This document shows, piece after piece, positions 11,743 through 26,000 of a DNA stretch of 64,000 nucleotides. The stretch lies in NCBI RefSeq assembly GCF_020740795.1, contig NC_067282.1:169104274-169168273 (forward strand), read 5' to 3'. A program made the translations under genes and the position numbers. The notes under the pieces were generated by a model, which saw only the letters and a list, made by a program, of their open reading frames with translations, was not told the DNA's origin and ran no database searches. Source of the DNA: Apus apus. Lineage: Eukaryota; Chordata; Aves; Apodiformes; Apodidae. Position 1 is the stretch's first letter, and each line of letters begins with the position of its first letter.

Positions 11743-13599
11743 TAAATGGGAAAGCTGAACACTGAACCAAGCTCTTTTCACTGTGTTTAAATTCATCTTT
11801 GAACTAATAATGCCCCCTGTTCTGTCATCCTTAAGCAAACAGTAGAAGAAAACATTCAGACATTTTGAGTAGACAGCTGTAAGAAGCATTTGGTTGTGAA
11901 GAAAAACTTCAACAAAGTCAAAAAGTCTGGAAACAAGGCCATTTTCTGAAGTAGGGATATTCACCAGACAAGTAACTGTTGTGCAGTTTTTACAAGCTCC
12001 AGACACTCTCAGTGACAGAGGTTTCTTATGATAGGCAGCTTATATTAAAAATATAGAAAACAATTTCAGGGCAGGGACTTGAATTCAAAAGCAAGCCAAT
12101 CAGTATTTACAAGACATTGATGTAATCAAGCCAACCAGTCGTTACCATAGAAATATATTCAAGTACATCTTTGTAGCCCCTAGTATGAGATAAATCAACT
12201 CAACATAATAAACTTTAGCTACCACTTATGTCTTGACACTATCACAGACAGGAAGGACCCCTTCTCTCTGCTTGGATGAGCAACATTTGTGAAGGATTAT
12301 TAAATCAGAATAGCAGCAGCTATGAGCTATCATTTAACTACTGTTTGCTAATCCTGGAAATGGTTTGATTTCATTATGTAAACTAAGGATTAACAATCAT
12401 TTAGGAAGTGTTTGAGCCTAATATAAAAACATAGTATCAACAAATACAGTTTGCTTTTTAAGAGTAAAATCAGGCTTCCTTAGCATTATTGAAATAATAA
12501 ACAACCTTTTAAAAACTAAAGGTAGAATTCTCCAGACTTCTAGTAGGAACTAGTACTCAGAGACTGATAAAAACATAGCCCAGGCTGGACATACTCCATT
12601 ACTAGTATAATATTTATGTTGCATTGTTTTAATGTTAACAATGAAATGTCAAAAGTTCAAAGCCAACACTTGCAAAGTGTTTTTAGGCACATACATGTGC
12701 AAGCAACGTTAAGTATGGCATTAAATTTCACTGCTCATTCTATTTACTTTTGGAGAAATGGAGAACACTCCAGCAACAGTGATGAATAGTGTTATTTTTG
12801 TTCTGCATTAAACAAAAGAAACCAGGATCCACTGAGATGCTTCCTGTTAAAATAACCAACTATAAACCTTGCCTTTACTTCTAATGCTTTCATTTTACCT
12901 GGCAATGCTTTAATCTTATCTGTAATTGGTAAAGGGCTGTCATAATCAAGACCAATGTTTTTCCAAGAAGTCTTTCACATAGCAAGTCTACCACATACCC
13001 ACAAATTGTAACCTAATCAACTGCTTTCAGCTTTCCCTTTCCAGGCAAAAAGGACCCCCTGAAGTGTAAAAGTAGCACTTGAGCAGAAAAAGCAACTTCC
13101 TTAAGAAGCCATGAATCTTTCTTTGGGTTCTATTTGTAGTTAATTGTGTGTGTGAAGAAACTGCTACCATTACATGGAAATTATCATCAGCATGTTAAAG
13201 AAATCATGTCATGAATATTTTCCAGTTTCAAGGACAGCTGTGGGAAGTTTATGTATAAAACACTGGAAACACAGAAACCCAAGAAAACAAGAGGAAAAAA
13301 AATCATTTAAAGGAATTTTAAAATTCTAATGAAAGAAAATTAGAGGGGAAGATTTCTAACCAAAGAGTAATGATGGTAATTTTCTTGTTCTTTGATGCAT
13401 GCAAAGCACCCTACTTTAGAGAGAAGACATACAGATTTATTCTGCTGTTGATTCATCACTATGTATGTTTTTCTTCTTACATTGTTTTAAGAATAAAAAA
13501 TTTAGGAAAGCAGAACTTTCTAGAATTCCAGGTTCTTCTAGTTATCTGTTAACTGTATTAGCATTCACTCAGATACACACATGTCCGTAAACACTATAA
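11743..13599. other. Intergenic sequence between the CR1 copy and the RAB3IP 3' end
   Basis: AT-rich, with no recognisable gene or repeat. Open frames here are short and have no known family features. Confidence 0.55.
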
Positions 13600-13985
13600 T
13601 GAAGAAAGTGTGAGGTATTTATTCCCTCTTCATAAATCTCAGTTTTACATTTTAGAGTGACTTAGAGGTTCACATCATTCTGCATCAGAGAGAAGACAGA
13701 CACTGCTTCAGACTAACACTTTAATCAGAAGTTTTGTTTTTAAATGTAAATTACAATCACTAATACACCTGCAAGTGCTTACCACATTTGTTCAACTAAG
13801 TATTATAAGTATGCATATACAGCAGAAGTCAGTTTAAAACAATCACAGTACTTCTTAGTGCAATCTGCAAAAGGAGAAAAATCTTGGACCCACTTTGTGG
13901 AAATAAATATCAAGTGACAAAAAGATTCAGCAATTTTAGTTATGTATTTTCAATGAAGTTCATGCATGCGCAAGAGTAAAAAGAT
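13600..13985 (-). other. RAB3IP: RAB3IP 3' UTR (likely short form)
   Basis: AT-rich untranslated sequence between the stop codon and the first canonical poly(A) signal. A variant ATTAAA at about 13719-13724 could give a shorter end, and an AATAAA at 13436-13441 a longer one. The length of about 385 nt is inferred. Confidence 0.55.
13618..13623 (-). terminator. Poly(A) signal AATAAA of RAB3IP
   Basis: AATAAA on the minus strand, about 365 nt past the RAB3IP stop. About 35-50 nt further on is a GU-rich stretch (ATGTGTGTATCTG on the minus strand), the usual downstream element. A second AATAAA lies at 13436-13441. Confidence 0.6.
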
Positions 13986-14068
13986 TTAGAGCTCTTCCTT
14001 GTAGTAGCCAAGTTTTGCTAGTGACATCTCTCTTCTCAGCTGCATAACTTCCCAGAACATCTGATCCA
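13986..14068 (-). CDS. RAB3IP: RAB3IP exon 11, coding part (residues 435-461 and stop)
   Basis: The acceptor cttttttttag precedes TG GAT CAG. The exon encodes the C-terminus starting [19 protein letters not shown] and ending GYYKEEL, then TAA at 13988-13986. The 3' UTR continues towards 13.6 kb. Confidence 0.95.
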
Positions 14069-17000
14069 CTAAAAAAAGACAGAAATATCATTAAACATAC
14101 TGTATTCACATTTTATTTCAACTCATGTATACAGGCTGCTTCATTGTACATTCAGAGGGAATTAAGAAGTTAACACACATCTAGTAAAACCAGAATTAAT
14201 ATGTGTGAGGGATATTAAAGCTTGGTTGTGACAAAACCTATTAAAGTGTTTATTTTAAAAATGCTAAATCATGGCCCTAGAAGAATACTTCAAATTGAAG
14301 TGACTTCTTTTTAAATTGAGGAACAAAAATACATCAGTACTTCTTGTCCACTTCAACTGATTGCTGTTTGTCACTTTAGTTGCCCTGACCCTTGACCCAT
14401 TTTCTGTAAAATTAAAAGACTGCATGAAAAAAAGAAATAGAACTTGTTGGATAAGAATTGTTTAATCACGGAATCTATAATTTTGTTCTAATTTTTCCAC
14501 TTGTAATCTTTCTTCTTCCCTTTTTCATCTACTAGTAATCTGCCAGCAGCAATAAACTGGGGAGGAAAAAGAAACTTAAAATTTCATCCATATTTTGCTA
14601 AACCTGATGAGCCTGGTGCACACCTTAAACTCCTAGATACCACAGCAATATAAATCAAAATTGAGCATATAATTATTTGAGACCAAAAAAAAAAATTCCA
14701 CACAATCAAGATGTAGCATGACTACAAAGATTATTATCCTAAGCAAGAAATGCAAGGTCTTCCCAACCATACTTCAAAAGCCACTTTTGTAAAAGTGACC
14801 TCTGTTGCAAAAAATATGATGCATGAGTAGAAATACATGCAACATATTATGCAGACAAATCATGAGTGCCCACGTTCTTCTAAAGATATTGTTGAAATAT
14901 TTACATAAAACTACAACCAGAAATTCTGTGGTTTTAATGGTAAAGATGACAATAGAGCTGAAACACCAAAATGATTTTTTTTTTTTCAAAACTTCTTGTG
15001 AAGACTAAATAAGTCTTATAATGCTGAAAATATTTAATTTGATAGGAAAAAAATTAACTTAATTATTTATCTCAGCAGCAAAATAAACAATTTTTAGTTG
15101 AACTATATACAGTTAATTTTGGTCAAAGCCTTTTAACTATAAACCAAATAACACATGTTCAATATCTTCTGCAATACTAGTATATCCGTAAAAGCTACAA
15201 CCATCTGAAGGTTTTATTATACATAATAATAATGTTTAATAATTTCATACATAATTTACTGTATGAAATAAGTGAATTTCTGGTTAATTCCATGAAAATC
15301 ATTCACTTTGACCAGGAAAGCTAACAGCATTCTTTTCTGTAAGCAACAGTTTCTCCATTTATCAGCTCAGGAATGCTTCAGGTTAGAAATGGAAACAAAA
15401 GATTAGGGTGTAGCTAAAATATCAAGCTCTTCACATTGGGAAAAACCAGAAGAGACTACTATGAGTGACATAGATCAAAGTGGGGCTAATTGTAGTCAAA
15501 TTCTGGATAAAACCAATCCACCCAGACTCTAAGACTGAAAGAATGAAAACCACAGACATCTACAAACATTATAATGTTGTTACACTCTACTTCCAAAAAT
15601 GGAACAGAACTAAAAAAAGTAAGTTTAAAAAGTGAAACCAATTTTTTAAAGTAATTATTCACACAGGGCTAATGACACTTTTTCTGCTAGCTCTGCTTAG
15701 CAAATCCAGGAGCCTAAATGATATAGTCTGTTTCAAAAAATCCTTGGACTGAAGGCTGTTGGGGAATATTCTTTGACCTGGACAGGGAAGACAATTAAAT
15801 CAATTGTGTACAGTTTAAACACAATCAAATCACCATACTTTTCTTTTATAGTGATAAACAAGTAAAACAGTCTTGGAAATGAAGCCCAGTAATTACAACT
15901 CCAACACACAGCATGTTTAAATTCTACAATTCAGTAGCGAGGTGTACAGTGCATACATTTCCATAACCATCTTCTTTTATAGGGACATACTGAAACTGAA
16001 TAGCACAGTTATGCGAATTTCCAAACTACTGTGAAGTCAAGAGTTTAAACAGCATTGTACACTACACACCTGGTGGGGAAAAAAAAACCCAGCCTGAAGC
16101 AATGGCACTAAAAACCCAGTTCCCTTTTCGGGGTGGGGAGTGATCAAATCTTCCACTGTCAGACAGAATTACAACCAGAGCTCTAGTCAAGAGACTTTGC
16201 CGTGCCACAGCCATGACAGAGACCTCATTTCTCAGCTGCAGTCAGATGAACTCAGTATGGTTTCCTGTTTATTTTTTACAATTCAACCCAAAATAGTGTC
16301 ATCTTTGCCATTTCTCCCTGAAAATACAGTCTGACAAGAAGGTCTGTCTGAATTCTCAATACATGAAATGAGAAGAAGCACCAAAACACCAAGTGAAAGA
16401 AAAAATGGCCCAGATCAAACTGAGCTGAACCTTTTATGGTCTAAAACACCTACATATTCTCTGAAGAAGTCTTGATTTTTTTTAATACTGTGTAGAAAAA
16501 CTGATTAACTTTTGTCTTGATGGAATTTTTCATAACATTTCTTACTGAATAACATAAGGGGGGGTTAGATGCACTAAAATCACTGCTTTTCAATTTGCTG
16601 TTCTTAAAAAAATCACCTTTATCAGACAGTGGGATATCACCAAATTCTCTTAACTACAGTAATCACTACCAGCAAATACCTTTCCTGTAGTGTCAGGTCA
16701 CTGCCATTGTGCACAGATAGTAAGTTTTAGGTACATGTACCATGTAAATTTATGTTTATATATGCCAAATACCATTTTCTACTCACCATCTTGCTGCTTC
16801 AACAGTCCTTGCTGGATGTATCGAATATATGTGAAGAAGTTACACACAGAAGTGATCTGAACCCATATAAAAATAATAGTGGTTAATATAATTTTGTTTA
16901 ATGGCATGGAAAAATAAACTACTACTCCAAATGAAATCACAGTACATCTACTTACCCTGTAACGACAGAAAGGGGAAATGTAATAATAACTGCTTGAATC

Positions 17001-20000
17001 TCCTAATTTGATTCTATGCTTGCAGGATTTACTTTGTCCACTGAGAGCACATTTCCTACAAAATACAAAGTTTGCATGATTTAATAAACAAATCTGACAT
17101 TAATGTCTAAACACCTGCATGTGTTTAAGATGTTAATGTAATTGCTTCATACTGGCACAGAGACGCAAGTGTCTGCCTTCATTTTACAAGTTGCAATTAT
17201 TAAATTATGTTGTCTATTATTTTAGTTCCACAAGGACTAATTTTGTTCCAATGCCAGTGCATCGTGATGCATTTCTCATTTTTAAAACTTTCTTTAGCTC
17301 TGGTCATGTACATGTTCACTACTTCAAGCTGGCTTGACAACTCCAGAACAGTGGGATTTCTTTAATTAACTCTTCATGTGTGAAATAACAATCTAAATTA
17401 TCAGTTGATGACAACATTTAAGCAGGTTTTTTAAAAATTCTGCTTGATGTTGCATTTCATAATAAAAAAATATCAGCCTTACAGAACAGCAGTGAATTCT
17501 CTGAAGCTTCTCTCAGATGCATTCTAAGACCAGCTTTGCATTTATGGCCAAACTGAAATAATGTTTTATATTCAGAGTATAAAATAATTTGAGATAAAGG
17601 AAAAACAGGCTGTTTAGCAATAATTCTTTCCATTACAATTATAGAAAGCGATGATAAAATAGTCAGATTTACTATTTCTGATGTAAGGATGTTGCATTCA
17701 AGAACAAGGAAAGGTCAGTAAATAGCCACATTCTTCCCATAAAACTCACAAAAATGCAAAGAATTGTAAAAGATTTCCTCCAGCATTCTTTTTAAAAGGT
17801 TTGAATCTCTTGTAGAAACTGCTATTAATACAACCTTAATAAATGTGAATAAAACAGGAATTTGATTTATTTGGAATTTCTATATTGCAGCATCTTAGAT
17901 GAACTGGGTTGTCATGGCATCCACTGTTTCATTGATTTTAAAAGCTGCTGGCTCTTCTCCCTTCCATTTCTATCTCATAAAATTAGGGAGTTTAAGAGCA
18001 AGCAGCCTTTTAAAACTGAAACAAAAATTACTAAGCTTCTGTAGTTCTACACAGTGGCTCAGAGGCCCTTTTAAATAGCCTGCAGATGGCCCACAGAACC
18101 ATGTAAGACAGGAGAAAATTGAAGAGTGTGTATGATTTTCCATAGCAATTTATGAGAACTGCCAGCAGTCCATTGATCCAAGAAATCCTACAGTAGCTGA
18201 AGCAAGCTGACTGCAATTTCAGTCAAGCTTTTGTGAGAAGGCAGAGCTTCAATGCTAGGAAAATAAAGCCCTTTCTTCCTTCTGGCTATAGAATTACCTT
18301 CTATATGTTATTTTCCATCACATCAGGTTAAACACTGGCATGACAGTTACTACTAATGACTCAGTTCTGCACTGCACAGCACACATGCAGCTCAGTGCTT
18401 TGTTCCCCATGGGGATAATTACTCCAATCCTGTGGGGAAACCCAGCTGCCTTTTGTTAAGGCAGCACTTACTACACACCATCACAGGCACCATTCAGTAA
18501 CTTCTGTATATCAAGAACCTTTCTTCACTATTATCAGAGATCTGTGCCCTCTGCACCTTATTTTGCTGTTGGGCCAATACTCGCTATTTTATGTGGCTGT
18601 TCCCTCATCCCTGAGGGAACTGTGCAATAAAAGAATTCCTTTTAAAACTCTACTGTAGGTTTTGTTATTATTTATTTACAGTTTGTCTATATTTTGTTAC
18701 CTATTTAAGAACATGGTTTCAATAAAAATGGCACTTTGCACCATATAAAAATAAAAAATGTGAAACTGCTGCTCTGGTTCAGTGAAAAGTGGAATACCTG
18801 TTCCCCATTCAGTGCCAGTAATCATAGACAAGACAAAGCACATTTTCTGTCAAATCACACTTAAATATTACATATTCCTTACCTATTACTTTTCAACAAG
18901 CAATACTGCAGAAGTTTTTGTCCCTACATGACAGCAGGAAAAGGGAGAGAGGAGTACACCTGGCCTCTAAAACAACCAAAGTAACTAAATTACAATTTGT
19001 GCATAAAACAAAACAGTAGTCTATACCTAGCCAACTATTTAAGGATTACACTGAGTTCCGATTAAAAAACTATTTTACACTGGAGGAAACATTAAAAACT
19101 TAGGAAACTTGTGAATGAAGCAACCAAGTCTCCTGGTCTGAAGTATTTCATCATGTCAAGACATAGAGAAGTTGCTTGAACTACAATGATTTTAAATCAA
19201 TTTGCCAGTTGCTCTTTAACACATGACTGAAACAAGTCATCTGGATAGCTTCTGTCTATCCAGATTCTCTACTGCATCCCTGGAATGCAGCTCTCAGTGG
19301 TGTATCTTGGATTTGAAATCACCACCCCTTGAGCAGCTCCATTATTGGTGGAGGGCCTTTCTGATGAGGGGCTGTTACAGCTCAAAGAGCGTGTTTTCTG
19401 GTGACAGGAGTAAGCTGAAGAACGTACAAATGCCTGAATTTTGTAGGCTAGAAAAAAATCAAATATGAAGTCATAAAACTATTAGCATTTTATACAGCTG
19501 CTCTAAAGAGAAAGTAGAAAATAAATGTTAAATGTCTTTTCTCTTCCACACAAAACCAGATTAAAATCAAGATCTTAACGACAACAATGTTGAGAAATAA
19601 AAAAATAAAAGTCTGATAAAAACATTTTGGTGCAAAATTTTCTATCAGATAATTGAGCTCTGTCAAAACAAATATTACAGAGAGAATTGTCAACTTGTTC
19701 AAAAGATGTCAAACAGAAAAGTCAAGGCTTTCTCAAGATTTGAAAGGCTTCAGATTAACACTGACCTTACTTGCTTAACTCTGACATACACTAAAGCACA
19801 CTACAAATCCCTTCCTTCTTCTCCACATCCATCAAAACCCCAGGGCCTCAGGCAAGTCCCTCCCACCTAACTTCAGTGTCTACATCAGTACCTGACAAGC
19901 CTTGCTTCATATTCCTCTAGGACCATACAAAAATTTCTAAGATAACCTTCCTGTCATTCAAGCACACTTCCTGCTTTAGTTTCAAACTCACCTTAATTCC

Positions 20001-23000
20001 TGCTTCATTACATTTCTAGTTCAGAGGATTTACTCTACAGATCTCCTTTCAAATCCTTCAGCTACCCTTGTCAGTCTGCTATGCATCCTAAATTTCTTAT
20101 TCTACAAATACTCCAGCCTTTATTCAGCCTTTTATCCATTTTTCAGCCTTTTCTGCTTCAATACCTATTTCTTTCATGATTCTTTCCATAAGATCAACAC
20201 TAGTTTAAAAGCATCTGCTTTAAGTATCAGGATGGTCTTCTCCTAAGTAGTTAATGTTACTTTTATGGTAAATGCATCACAAGTGAAATAAACAGCTCTC
20301 CCAAAAAGAGAAAATTGTCTTAAAAGTTTGTTTTATATCAGGGTTTTTTTTAAAGTTTGATTTATTAGTTGCTTACTTTCCCCATAAAATTTTGTAACTG
20401 CAATCTTGAAGTCTTAGATTTTAGGAAATAAAGTTTAAGAAACACAAATTTGACTGAGGTGGTCAGTTGATAGCAGTTTTCTCAATCCAAGAGTTATCTC
20501 AAATGAGTCAAGATTTCCCCCTCTGTCTGTTTGCTCAACATACTTTGGTCCCCCACATTCAACTGCAGAAGCTTTCACAAATCGAACAGGTTGCAAGCCA
20601 ACGGGTTCAATGCTCAGTGTGTTATTTTCAACAGCTTCCAGAACAGCTGAGGCCAACTGCAAGAGAAATTTAGAAAGCAGTTAAAAACAGCTCTGAGTTA
20701 TCCATTGCCTCAAAGCAATGACATGTTTCTTCTTTTGTAAAGTTAGGAACACCGAAAAAAAAAAATCAAGTCACTAACAGAAACTCAATTACAAGTAAGA
20801 TTTTTGCTTTCATCATGAGCAAGAGGTCCCATTTCCAGGCTCCTGTTTAAATTCTGCCCTCCAAATAACCCTGCCCTCCCTCAGGCAAGATAACTGCCTT
20901 TACAGCCAGGAATGTAGTCAAGCATGTTTAAAATTCTAACTGTATTTTCAGTCGCTGCTAATAAGCCCAAATTGCACACACATTTGTACACACAGTGTTC
21001 CTGACAGAGACTGGATATGGCACAAACTTTGTTTATTTAAAAAAAAAAAATTACAATTTTATTGTGTTCTATGGAAACACAAAATTATGCAGCATGCTTC
21101 CTTATAATGCAAAAACCAAGTATTAAGTCACTGTTTGTCATTCAAGATAGCTTTAGAAAGCTGTTCAAACAAGACTGAACAATACACATAGAAAAGCCAA
21201 CATAATGTACAGAAAAGCCAGCTGCAACTTTCAAACACTGGTTCAGTTAAAGAATCATCTTCTTTAAACCAAGTGCAACTTTCCTTGGGCTTTTTTATTA
21301 ATTCTTTATAAGCACACAATCATAAGACACTAGAAATATGCTTGTTCATTTGACTGGACTCAATGGTGGCCCAAGACTACTGTGTAAGTATGGACAAGTA
21401 ATAGCCACTCCTTGATTTAAAATAAAGTGCAATTTATGTTATCGGTGAAAATTTTGTGTTGAGATTCCTTCCCACTGAGTAATAAAGATATTTTTCTATT
21501 GTACTTTAGTCCCTTAATCCCCTTTTATCTTCCCCTGGGAGGGTAGTGGGAGGGAAGACAGCATCTGTCACCCAGATACTGGCTAAAACTGTGACAATAT
21601 TTTAAAACCAGAATATAGTTCATATTAAATACTCTCTCTGCCATCTCCCAAAAGCAAAACAAAAGACTACATAGATACACAAGAGACTAACGAGAGTTAA
21701 TGTAATACTTCAACAATTCAGATAACTGCATTTCAAATTATTCAAAACCACTATATCGCTGTAGTTTATTATTTGGTTTATTTGCACATTAGTTTATTGA
21801 TATTGAAATGAAAACAAACTTGGTCACTATACACAGCATTTAGAAACAGTAACTGATGTAACTGACTAGTACTAGAAGCCTCATTCTTTTGTTAAGAGAA
21901 AATAAAAATCTACAGTAATTCTATCACCACTGAAGCAGTAAAAAAAATAATTTGCTGGGAAAGACACCAGGATGGCCTACTTACACATACTGCAGAAGCA
22001 ATTTCATTCCCATAGTAACCAAGTAAACTTTTTAATGGGAGAGGCTCATATGATGCTGTACATCAACAATAATGAACTGGTATACAATCAACTACAAGAC
22101 TGTGCATGCTTATGGCCAGCAAGTAGCAGCAGATGAAAAGTATGGGAAAAGAACATAACATTACATGAAAACAACAGATAACCATTAAGAAGAAAACACA
22201 ATTTCCTATGTGAGGTGCTTAATTTTTGGGGGATAAAAATATCAAGCCTGGGGGCTTTGAAATTTGTTCTTATTTTAACAAGGATCTAAGAATATGGTCC
22301 CTTTACCCTAGAGACTGATTCCACAACCACAGCCTGTAAATGCTGCTTAAGTACAAAAACTTAAGTAAAACAGCTGGAATAAGTGGAATCAGCTCCATGT
22401 TATTCCCAGGATAGGTAAAGCTCCAGTCTTTCCTCTGTATGGGAGAATATGCAGGAATTAGAGAAAGAAAAATGCCTCAATCTGTTTCATCTAAAACCAT
22501 ATTTGCAGACTGCCCTGTTGAATAGCATTGAATCCAAAAGTCTAATTATTTTAACTCAAATATCTCTTCAAGAAAACACCCAGACTGTGCTTGCAGCCTA
22601 TTCTGACTGATGTGAGTGAACACTGGTCCACAAAATTAAATATACTGGTCTCTGCTGCCCCCTGTATAAACAAGAGACAGTGACAGGATACTGTTTCTAC
22701 AAAACAGCACCTGTGAAACGCCAGAGAAAGAAAACTAAAACTCCATCCATTCCTACAAACATCAGATTCTGCCAGAAAGGACTAACAGCTGAAGGAGTAG
22801 ACCTAAAAAGAACGTATCTGAAAGATCACAGTGGTGAAGAGTAAATTATCATTTCAACACTCCAGACTAAATTCAGCACTTCACTGTAAACTGTCATACT
22901 CAAATGAAACAAAAATGGTGAAACTTCATATGAAAACATTTTTTATACAGTCTATTGGCTTCATGTGACATATTTAAGAGAAAAATGCCATTGACCATAT

Positions 23001-26000
23001 TTAGACAATTTCCATTACCTCACTTTTTGAGAAGGTTAAACATGGAAAAATATCTTCCCGATAAATTTTGTCCAAGAAAGGACATGTTCTATCCATAGTA
23101 GGCTCATCCTTCCAAGATTTGAATTCATTGTACAAAGATAGGTCAGCCTAGAACACAAAAGTTCACATATTTTAGTACTGCAATTATCACACTAGTGTGT
23201 ATCACCTGCAAATATCACAGGTAAATAATGAGTATTGAAACAAAATGCTTTCCATTGCACTGTGAAAGAATGCTGTTGTGCCACAGCCATGAACACTTTC
23301 TTAAATTCACTTTTCTAGGACTGCAAATAAAAACAAATCAAAACATCATTTTCAAGACACAGATAATGCATCCTCTGGTCACCACAACACCAGGGACAAG
23401 CTAATTACCTCTCCTCCATTTCTTAAGTTTCCAGGATAGCTTTGAAAAATTTAACTAACAGAAAAAAAGCAAAAAAACCCAAAATTTCTTCTTGATGCAT
23501 ATTGACCACAGTATTTTAGTCCATCTCCATTTCTGTGAGCTCCAGAAAGCAGAGCAATCTAAAGGAAACAACTGCAATCCTAGACACTGTGTCCATCTGA
23601 ATATAACACACTATCTTAACACTAAAATAAGACATTTAACACACTGAATATACTAACACAGGACAACAGGTATTCAATATGCACATCAATTAAAACTATA
23701 CTCTTATTCTTCATTTTCTTCTTTATGCCCAAACTCTTTCCCACACCATGCTACAAAAGGAAGGCAAGGATATTCACTTAGGAGCCTGCTTCCCCATAGC
23801 TCCTATAGTCAATGAAGAAACACTTAACTAACCCATTAAATCACAGTAGGAGGAAGCATGCACTGTGTTAGGAAGAGATGGTTTTATCTGCTTTGAAAAC
23901 ACGTCATTTTGTCATCTATACGCTGAGATGAGTTTATAGCAGTGGAAAGGCACATATCCAGTCTGACGTTCAGGAGATTGGTACTAGGTCACTACCAAAA
24001 TCCACGTTTGCATTATGGGACAGCCTGTCCCAAGGGGTGGCTACCCACTAACAGCTGGAGCACACTTAGGTACTCCCAGAGCAGATAATCTGGTTTGGGG
24101 TTACTTGAGAAGGATCCTGTCTCATGGGCACCAATGCTGCTTCGAGACGTGAACCAAGCAGAGTGGAGACAACTGCTTCAGACACATACTCTTAATCCAA
24201 CTTAACAGACTAATGCCAGTTCCCAATGGGATATGTGACACCATCCTCAGACTCGTTTTGACATTCTGCTGACACAGACTTCACCACCTGACCTCTCCAA
24301 TTGTTTTTTAAACCCTTTCCTTGTACTGTTGCAGACTCCCAAAACCCAAACCTAAAGCCATAGGAAGGGATGTACACTGCAGGCCAGAGGTAAGCCACGA
24401 TATGATTTTAAAATTTTTAATATTAAAAACAGAGATGAGATAATGAAAGAGGGAAAATAATGTAAGCTAAAAACAAAAATAATTTATTTTTAATCGTATT
24501 AAATCCTTAGTTTAATACTGCTGAAAGGATCAGTACACTTCTTTGAACCAAGCTCTGTCTTTTGTTCCTTTCCCATGCATAACCCCTCTGAGCTCTCAGC
24601 ACTTCACCATTCTCTTACATACATATTTTGGGGAGTTCCGTCACTTTTGATTTTGTTTTTCTTTCCTTGAAAAAGAACCTGCAATAATTAGACTGGCAAA
24701 TTTGTTTTCCATTAGAGCTACTTGCCTTACACTCAGGTACAATCAGGAACAACCATCTTAATTAAGCCAGTCCATAAATGTTCTGGTTGCTAAGCCACCA
24801 ACCTCATTGTACAAATGAAATTCAATAGGTGTAACTTGCTCCCTAAAGGAATATTTCCCATACCTTCAAACCCTTCTCAGGTCTGGCTTTAAAATTAATA
24901 CAATCAAGAAACAGCAGCAGAAAAAAAGCCAATTTTTATTTGTACTATAGGCTTCTACAAATTAAGATGCATTTCTTAGTAACTCCGTTATTTTCTAGGT
25001 TTAACTCCATTTCCCCCAAACCTGCAATTTATAAAGAAGCTGCCATGAAAGAACTGCTCAATGAATGTAGCTTGATGCTCATTTTTTCCAGTCTACACTG
25101 TTACATGTATCTCCTCCCTGCCTTCACTTGCCCTTTCACTAGATCAAAGTTTTTATTACCTGCAATTAAATACACAGCCAACTGTAATAATAATTCTAGT
25201 TAAATTTTTAATGTTTTCATTTTACAGTAAATTACAACATCAAACATTTCAGCTCTTTGAAGAACACTGATGCATTTATCAGCATTTATGCTGAGTGGAT
25301 GCTACCTGCCCAAGACCTAGGCAGCCTGGGTTGGCCTGGTTAAATCTTGTAAACACCTAAATTAATTAGACATGTCTACTTATCCTAGAGATTACACCCA
25401 CTTGCTGGGAAGCATGTCTATGGGATGCTGGCACCTTTCTGGTTCCACTGATATTTAGAGTAGACAGACAGCCACTAACCCTGTCTGTTGACACGTATTA
25501 CCCCCAGCTGCATCCAACATCTTGACATGTAAAGCTCTGAATGGCAGACTCTTACTGAGAGTACAAAGCCATATTGCCCACACTGTAAGGTCACTACATA
25601 CCCCTGCAAAAGCATATTCAGTCCCCCTTCTGAAAACAAGTCACTCAAAATCAGAAGAACGACATGCAGAGGGGTTACTTAACTCGGTGGCAAGAACGTT
25701 TAGTGAAAAAAGGGCAGAACTAGGGTTTCAGACCCAGCTCCCAGAAATGCAAAAACATTTACCTTAGACCAACAATAAACAAAAGCAGTAAACAAAACCA
25801 GAAAGCACTGAATAATGAAAGCAGTAGGGAAAGGCATGTCTCCCATGCTTAAAACAATGTCCTAACCACCATGCCAGAGGCAGTGTTACTTTCTTCACTC
25901 CATGTTGCACACTCCATTAAATACTCCTGCTCAGAATACAGAAACCCTGAATCCCCAGTGGGTGGAAAATCCATGTGTTTTTTACTAATTCCTTGGTCTG

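Noticed and set aside
18370-18660. Possible solo LTR in RAB3IP intron 8
   Set aside because: There is an AATAAA and a hairpin, but no TG...CA ends with flanking duplication were established, so it is not called a mobile element.
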